From Verrucomicrobiales bacterium (GTDB taxonomy: Bacteria; Verrucomicrobiota; Verrucomicrobiia; Verrucomicrobiales; DEV007), in contig SLGN01000367.1 of the NCBI GenBank assembly GCA_007123695.1, positions 1 to 18,446 of the forward strand: a stretch of 18,446 bases of DNA, given 5' to 3'. A model generated the notes under the pieces. The model was not told the origin of the DNA. It did no database searches and worked only from the letters and a program-made list of their open reading frames with translations. The position numbers were made by a program, and so were the translations under genes. Below are positions 15,544-18,446 of the stretch, in pieces; within the stretch, counting starts at the first letter, position 1; each line of letters begins with the position of its first letter.

Positions 15544-16088
15544 CGCTGCGCCAGTCCCGAGATCTTCGAGGACCAGCCGGGATCGGAGACGGTGCCGTCG
15601 GCGACCGCCTCGTGGGCGGAACCCACCGCGAGCATCTCCGGATGGACCGTGATGCGGAGGTTCTGCAAGAGTTCTCGCAGGGCGAAGAGCCCCCTGAGCC
15701 CGCCGAGAGGTCCCGGCGAGGCGGCGAGGAGCAGGGCGCTCTTCCCGGCGAAGGCATCGAGCGGAGGCTCGTCCTCGCTCTGCGCCCGGCTGCACCAGTC
15801 GATGGTGTTCTTGAGCAAGGCGGGGTAGCTGCTGTTGTGCTCGGGGCTGGCGAGGATGAGCCCGTGGCAGCTGCGGAGCAGGGCCTTCAGCTTCGCGGCG
15901 GCTTCGGGGAGGCCCGACTCGTCCTCGAGATCCTGGTTGAAAAGGGGGAGTGCGTAGTCGTTGAGATCGACGGTGACGACTTCGGCGCCCGCCTCGGATG
16001 CGGCGGCGACGGCGGTGGCGAGCACGGCGCGGTTGAGGGAGGCGCGGCGGGCGCTGCCGGAGAGTGCGATGAGCTTGGGCGTGGGCAT
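15510..16088 (-). CDS. NAD(P)H-dependent FMN reductase-like flavoprotein
   Basis: 192 residues from ATG 16088 (MPTPKLIALSGSARRAS); a 55-codon upstream extension to 16253 is low-complexity and overlaps the region upstream of the next gene, so it was not used. Flavodoxin-like fold: the FMN phosphate loop GSARRASLN (11-19), the SPEHNSSYPALLKNTIDW segment (81-98), normally SPEYNxSxPGxLKNxIDW with Tyr here replaced by His, and AASPGPLGGLRG (122-133) contacting the isoalloxazine ring. Such enzymes (ArsH, SsuE, azoreductase/chromate reductase relatives) use NAD(P)H to reduce FMN, quinones or metal oxyanions. The exact substrate cannot be told. Soluble, single gene, no operon partner. No Shine-Dalgarno. 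Confidence 0.88.
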   Translation of the reverse strand: MPTPKLIALSGSARRASLNRAVLATAVAAASEAGAEVVTVDLNDYALPLFNQDLEDESGLPEAAAKLKALLRSCHGLILASPEHNSSYPALLKNTIDWCSRAQSEDEPPLDAFAGKSALLLAASPGPLGGLRGLFALRELLQNLRITVHPEMLAVGSAHEAVADGTVSDPGWSSKISGLAQRYVAFASRLSD

Positions 16089-16227
16089 GGATTTCGGTGT
16101 TTGTCTTGTCGGGTCTACGCTTTTCCACTTTGGTGGGACTGCAACAGGAATCGGGCGTCTCCATGGATCGGCGTAGCGGCGTGGCCGGGTTTTCTCCGGT
16201 CGCACAACCGATCCGCCAGCTTCGCGC

Positions 16228-16256
16228 TTGCCGAGGGCCCGGCTTGCTGGCATAGG
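16228..16256 (+). promoter_or_regulatory. possible promoter of the Gfo/Idh/MocA gene
   Basis: TTGCCG (16228-16233) and CATAGG (16251-16256) are separated by 17 bases, 21 bases before the ATG. It matches the -35 box at 4/6 and the -10 box at 3/6, so it is weak; correct spacing and position are the main support. Confidence 0.28.
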
Positions 16257-16276
16257 CAGGGTGGTAAACGAACAAG

Positions 16277-17209
16277 ATGGTCATGAAGGTCAAAACAGGA
16301 GTTGTCGGGGTCGGAGCGATCGGGCGGAACCATGCCCGCGTCTACGCGGGATTGGACACGGTCGATCTCGTCGCCATCCACGACGCGGACTACGGGCGAG
16401 CCTGCGGGCTTGCGGAGGAGTTCGGGACCGAGGCCGTCGCCACCCTCGAGGAGTTCGTCGAGTGCGTCGAGGCTGCCTCGGTCGCAACGCCCACGACGAC
16501 CCACCGGGAAATCGCAACGAAGCTGCTGGAGGCGGGGCGGCACGTTCTCGTGGAAAAACCGATCTCCGACTCCGTCGACGACGCCAAGGCGCTGATCGAC
16601 CTCGCCGCGGCGCGGGGCTGCGTCCTGCAGGTGGGGCACATCGAGCGCTTCAATCCCGTGATGAGCCGGCTCGAGGAGGTGCTGGACTCGCCCCGATTCA
16701 TCGAGTGCCACCGCCTTTCGCCGTTCCCCAAGCGCAGCCTCGACATCGGCGTCGTGCTCGACCTGATGATCCACGACCTCGAGATCGTGCTGCACCTCGT
16801 CAATTCACCGGTGGCCAGCATCGACGCCGTCGGCGTGCCCGTGCTGACGCGACGCGAGGACATTGCCAACGCACGCCTCCGCTTCGAGAACGGCTGCGTG
16901 GCGAACATCACCGCGAGCCGCATCAGTCCCGAGCGACTCAGGAAGATCCGGGTTTTCCAGGGAGATGCCTACCTTTCGCTCGACTACCAGGACCAGGGCG
17001 GTTGGATCTACCGTCGCGACGGTCTCGAGATCGTCCGCGAGGAGGTGCTGGTCGAGCGGGACGAACCGCTCAAGTGCGAACTCGCCGCCTTCGCCGAATG
17101 CGCCGCCAAGGGCTCCCTCCCTAAGGTGAGCGGCCTCCAGGGCGCCGCCGCCCTCGACGTCGCCCTCGCGATCACGCGGTTGATCGAGGAGCAGGCGGCA
17201 GGGGATTGA
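16277..17209 (+). CDS. Gfo/Idh/MocA family NAD(P)-dependent oxidoreductase
   Basis: 310 residues; ATG 16277, with ATG 16283 (MKVKTGVVG) as alternative. N-terminal Rossmann domain with GVGAIG (11-16), VATPTTTH (69-76) and the family signature EKP (93-95, catalytic Lys94). It is followed by GHIERFNPVMSRLEEVL (120-136) and the C-terminal dimer domain with the active-site stretch DIGVVLDLMIHDLEIV (156-171), carrying Asp and His166. The GHIERFNP plus DxGVxxDLxxHD combination resembles UDP-sugar 3-dehydrogenases such as GnnA (lipid A 2,3-diamino sugar synthesis), which often sit by lpx genes. No lpx or aminotransferase gene is present here, so this is only a suggestion. Somewhat shorter than the 330-380 residues usual for the superfamily. 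Converges on the Ldh-family gene with a 9-base gap. Confidence 0.92.
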   Translation: MVMKVKTGVVGVGAIGRNHARVYAGLDTVDLVAIHDADYGRACGLAEEFGTEAVATLEEFVECVEAASVATPTTTHREIATKLLEAGRHVLVEKPISDSVDDAKALIDLAAARGCVLQVGHIERFNPVMSRLEEVLDSPRFIECHRLSPFPKRSLDIGVVLDLMIHDLEIVLHLVNSPVASIDAVGVPVLTRREDIANARLRFENGCVANITASRISPERLRKIRVFQGDAYLSLDYQDQGGWIYRRDGLEIVREEVLVERDEPLKCELAAFAECAAKGSLPKVSGLQGAAALDVALAITRLIEEQAAGD

Positions 17210-17218
17210 AGGAGGTTT

Positions 17219-18331
17219 CTATCCCGCAAAGGTCGGCAGGGCCGATGGATCCCACGCCGCGGCGGGGATCCCGCATTCCTCGGCGAGATGGAGGAAGCCC
17301 TTGATCTCGGCTTCGGTGAAGAGAAGTCCGCCGGCTTGCTCGCTGAGTTTGGCGTTGTTCGCCTCGATCGTGCCGGGCAACATGCAGCCCTCGTTGCCGT
17401 GGCCGAAGACGTCCCCGAGCACGGCGGCGATGTTCTCGGCCTGGGTTCGGCCCTGGGAAAAGCCGCCGCCCGAGATCGCCTCGGGGTTGACGACCTGGAA
17501 GTAGAAGGCGCAGGTGGTTTTCTCGCCGGTGCCCTCGGCCTTGGCGGCGCGCCCGCGCAGGGTGGGCAAGGAGCCGCCGATGGCCGCCCCGTAGAGTTCG
17601 TTGAGCAGCCCGAGGCCGTAGCCCTTGTGGCGACCGAAGGGAAGCAGGGCGACGACGGCGAAGGGATCGTCGGTGGGGCGGCCGTCCTTGTCCACGCCGA
17701 AGGGGGCTTCGAGCTTCTTGTTTTCCCGCTTGTATTGCTCGACCTTGCCCATGGCGATTTCGGAAGTGGCCCAGTCGACGACGACGGGATAGCCCAGGGC
17801 GTCGGTCGTGGGGAAGCCCCAGCTGTGGGGGTTGGTGCCGAGGGTGGGGAACTTGCCGCCGAAGGGCACGACCTCGGCAAGGGTTGAGGTGCAGTTGGTG
17901 TAGGCGATGTAGCCCCGCTTGGCCGCATCCATCACGTAGCCGCCGCCCCAGAGGTAGTGGAAGGCGTTGTCGATGGCGACGGTGCCGCTGCCGTATTCGT
18001 CGGCGAGGCGTATGCAGGTTTCGACCGCCTCGCAGGCGACGGCCTGGCCGAGCTTGCGGTTCGCGTTCCAGCTTTGCACGGCGGGAAAGCGGGTCTCTCG
18101 CGCCTCGATGCGGGCGCCGGGCACGCAGCCTCCGCCGCCCGAGCCGAAGAGCTCGTCGAGGTGGAGGGCTTTGAGCGCGTTGTGGGTGCGGATGCCGTGC
18201 CAGGATGCCTCGCTGCACATGCGGGCGGCGGCGGAGGCCTCTTCGGACTCGTAGCCGCGATGGCGGTAGGCGGCGGAAACGAGCTCTTCGTGCAGCTCGC
18301 GGGAGACGACGAAATAGGTGGGGTTGGACAT
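17219..18331 (-). CDS. Ldh family (LDH2/MDH2/YlbC-type) NAD(P)-dependent oxidoreductase
   Basis: 370 residues, start ATG 18331, stop TAG at 17219. This fold is unrelated to classical lactate/malate dehydrogenases and includes YlbC/AllD (ureidoglycolate), ComC (sulfolactate), DpkA (piperideine-carboxylate) and YiaK (diketogulonate) reductases. Seen: ASWHGIRTHN (42-51, the conserved S-H-G-x-x-x-H region with Trp for the usual Ser/Ala), VAIDNAFHYLWGGGYV (118-133) with the likely catalytic His125, LGTNPHSWGFPT (164-175), and PFGRHKGYGLGLLNELYG (231-248). The substrate cannot be assigned. Odd: a long GSGGGG loop (63-68) and a KRENKKLEAPFGVDKDGRPTDDP insert typical of the sugar-acid-like subgroup. 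Divergent from whatever starts beyond 18434. Confidence 0.9.
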   Translation of the reverse strand: MSNPTYFVVSRELHEELVSAAYRHRGYESEEASAAARMCSEASWHGIRTHNALKALHLDELFGSGGGGCVPGARIEARETRFPAVQSWNANRKLGQAVACEAVETCIRLADEYGSGTVAIDNAFHYLWGGGYVMDAAKRGYIAYTNCTSTLAEVVPFGGKFPTLGTNPHSWGFPTTDALGYPVVVDWATSEIAMGKVEQYKRENKKLEAPFGVDKDGRPTDDPFAVVALLPFGRHKGYGLGLLNELYGAAIGGSLPTLRGRAAKAEGTGEKTTCAFYFQVVNPEAISGGGFSQGRTQAENIAAVLGDVFGHGNEGCMLPGTIEANNAKLSEQAGGLLFTEAEIKGFLHLAEECGIPAAAWDPSALPTFAG

Positions 18332-18446
18332 GGCGGAAGCTATGCGCGGAAATCAGGCGCCCGCCAGCGGAAAGTTTGGCTCGGGCACCCGTCGCGCTAA
18401 CCGAGTTCGACGCGCCACGATAGATCCAGCGCCATGCCCACCGGCA

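Noticed and set aside
18434..18446. ATG at 18434 as start of a further plus-strand gene
   Set aside because: Only four codons remain before the window ends; nothing can be supported.

Overview
GC-rich (by eye about two thirds G+C), gene-dense bacterial chromosome. A Verrucomicrobiota-type host (perhaps Opitutae) is my best guess. It rests on the S21 protein with an Ala/Pro-rich tail, the fused aldolase/short-chain dehydrogenase, the carboxynorspermidine decarboxylase, and the near-total lack of Shine-Dalgarno sequences before start codons. This is inference, not a database result. No rRNA, tRNA, CRISPR array, insertion sequence, integrase or prophage gene was seen.

Layout. 1-3.2 kb: the tail of an M48 (Ste24-like) membrane protease, a small protein with a Spo0B-like phosphotransfer helix on the minus strand, an acidic hypothetical protein, a FUN14-like membrane protein, and an ST7-like/TPR protein. 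3.2-5.7 kb (minus): hisI followed by a bifunctional class II aldolase/SDR. 5.7-7.4 kb (plus): tmk and holB, coupled by an ATGA overlap. 7.4-7.8 kb (minus): rpsU with a recognisable promoter, a leader hairpin and an intrinsic terminator. 8-9 kb: a CtBP-like 2-hydroxyacid dehydrogenase. 9-10.7 kb (minus): an iron-type ABC permease with both membrane domains fused, without partner genes. 10.9-12.2 kb: nspC (polyamine synthesis). 12.15-14.3 kb (minus): a two-gene unit matching JetA (DUF3375) and JetB (DUF4194) of the Wadjet plasmid-defence condensin. 14.5-15.5 kb (plus, divergent from jetA): a conserved, probably macrodomain-like protein. 15.5-18.3 kb: an NAD(P)H-dependent FMN reductase, a Gfo/Idh/MocA oxidoreductase and an Ldh-family (LDH2/MDH2) oxidoreductase.

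Most of the window is ordinary metabolism and housekeeping in short transcription units that often converge and overlap at their stops. The standout is the jetAB pair: the SMC ATPase (jetC) and TOPRIM nuclease (jetD) that complete Wadjet are absent, and the place where they would lie is occupied by nspC on the opposite strand. The pair shares a palindrome-rich divergent promoter region with the macrodomain-like gene. It could be an eroded Wadjet locus, a split system, or a repurposed kleisin/KITE pair.
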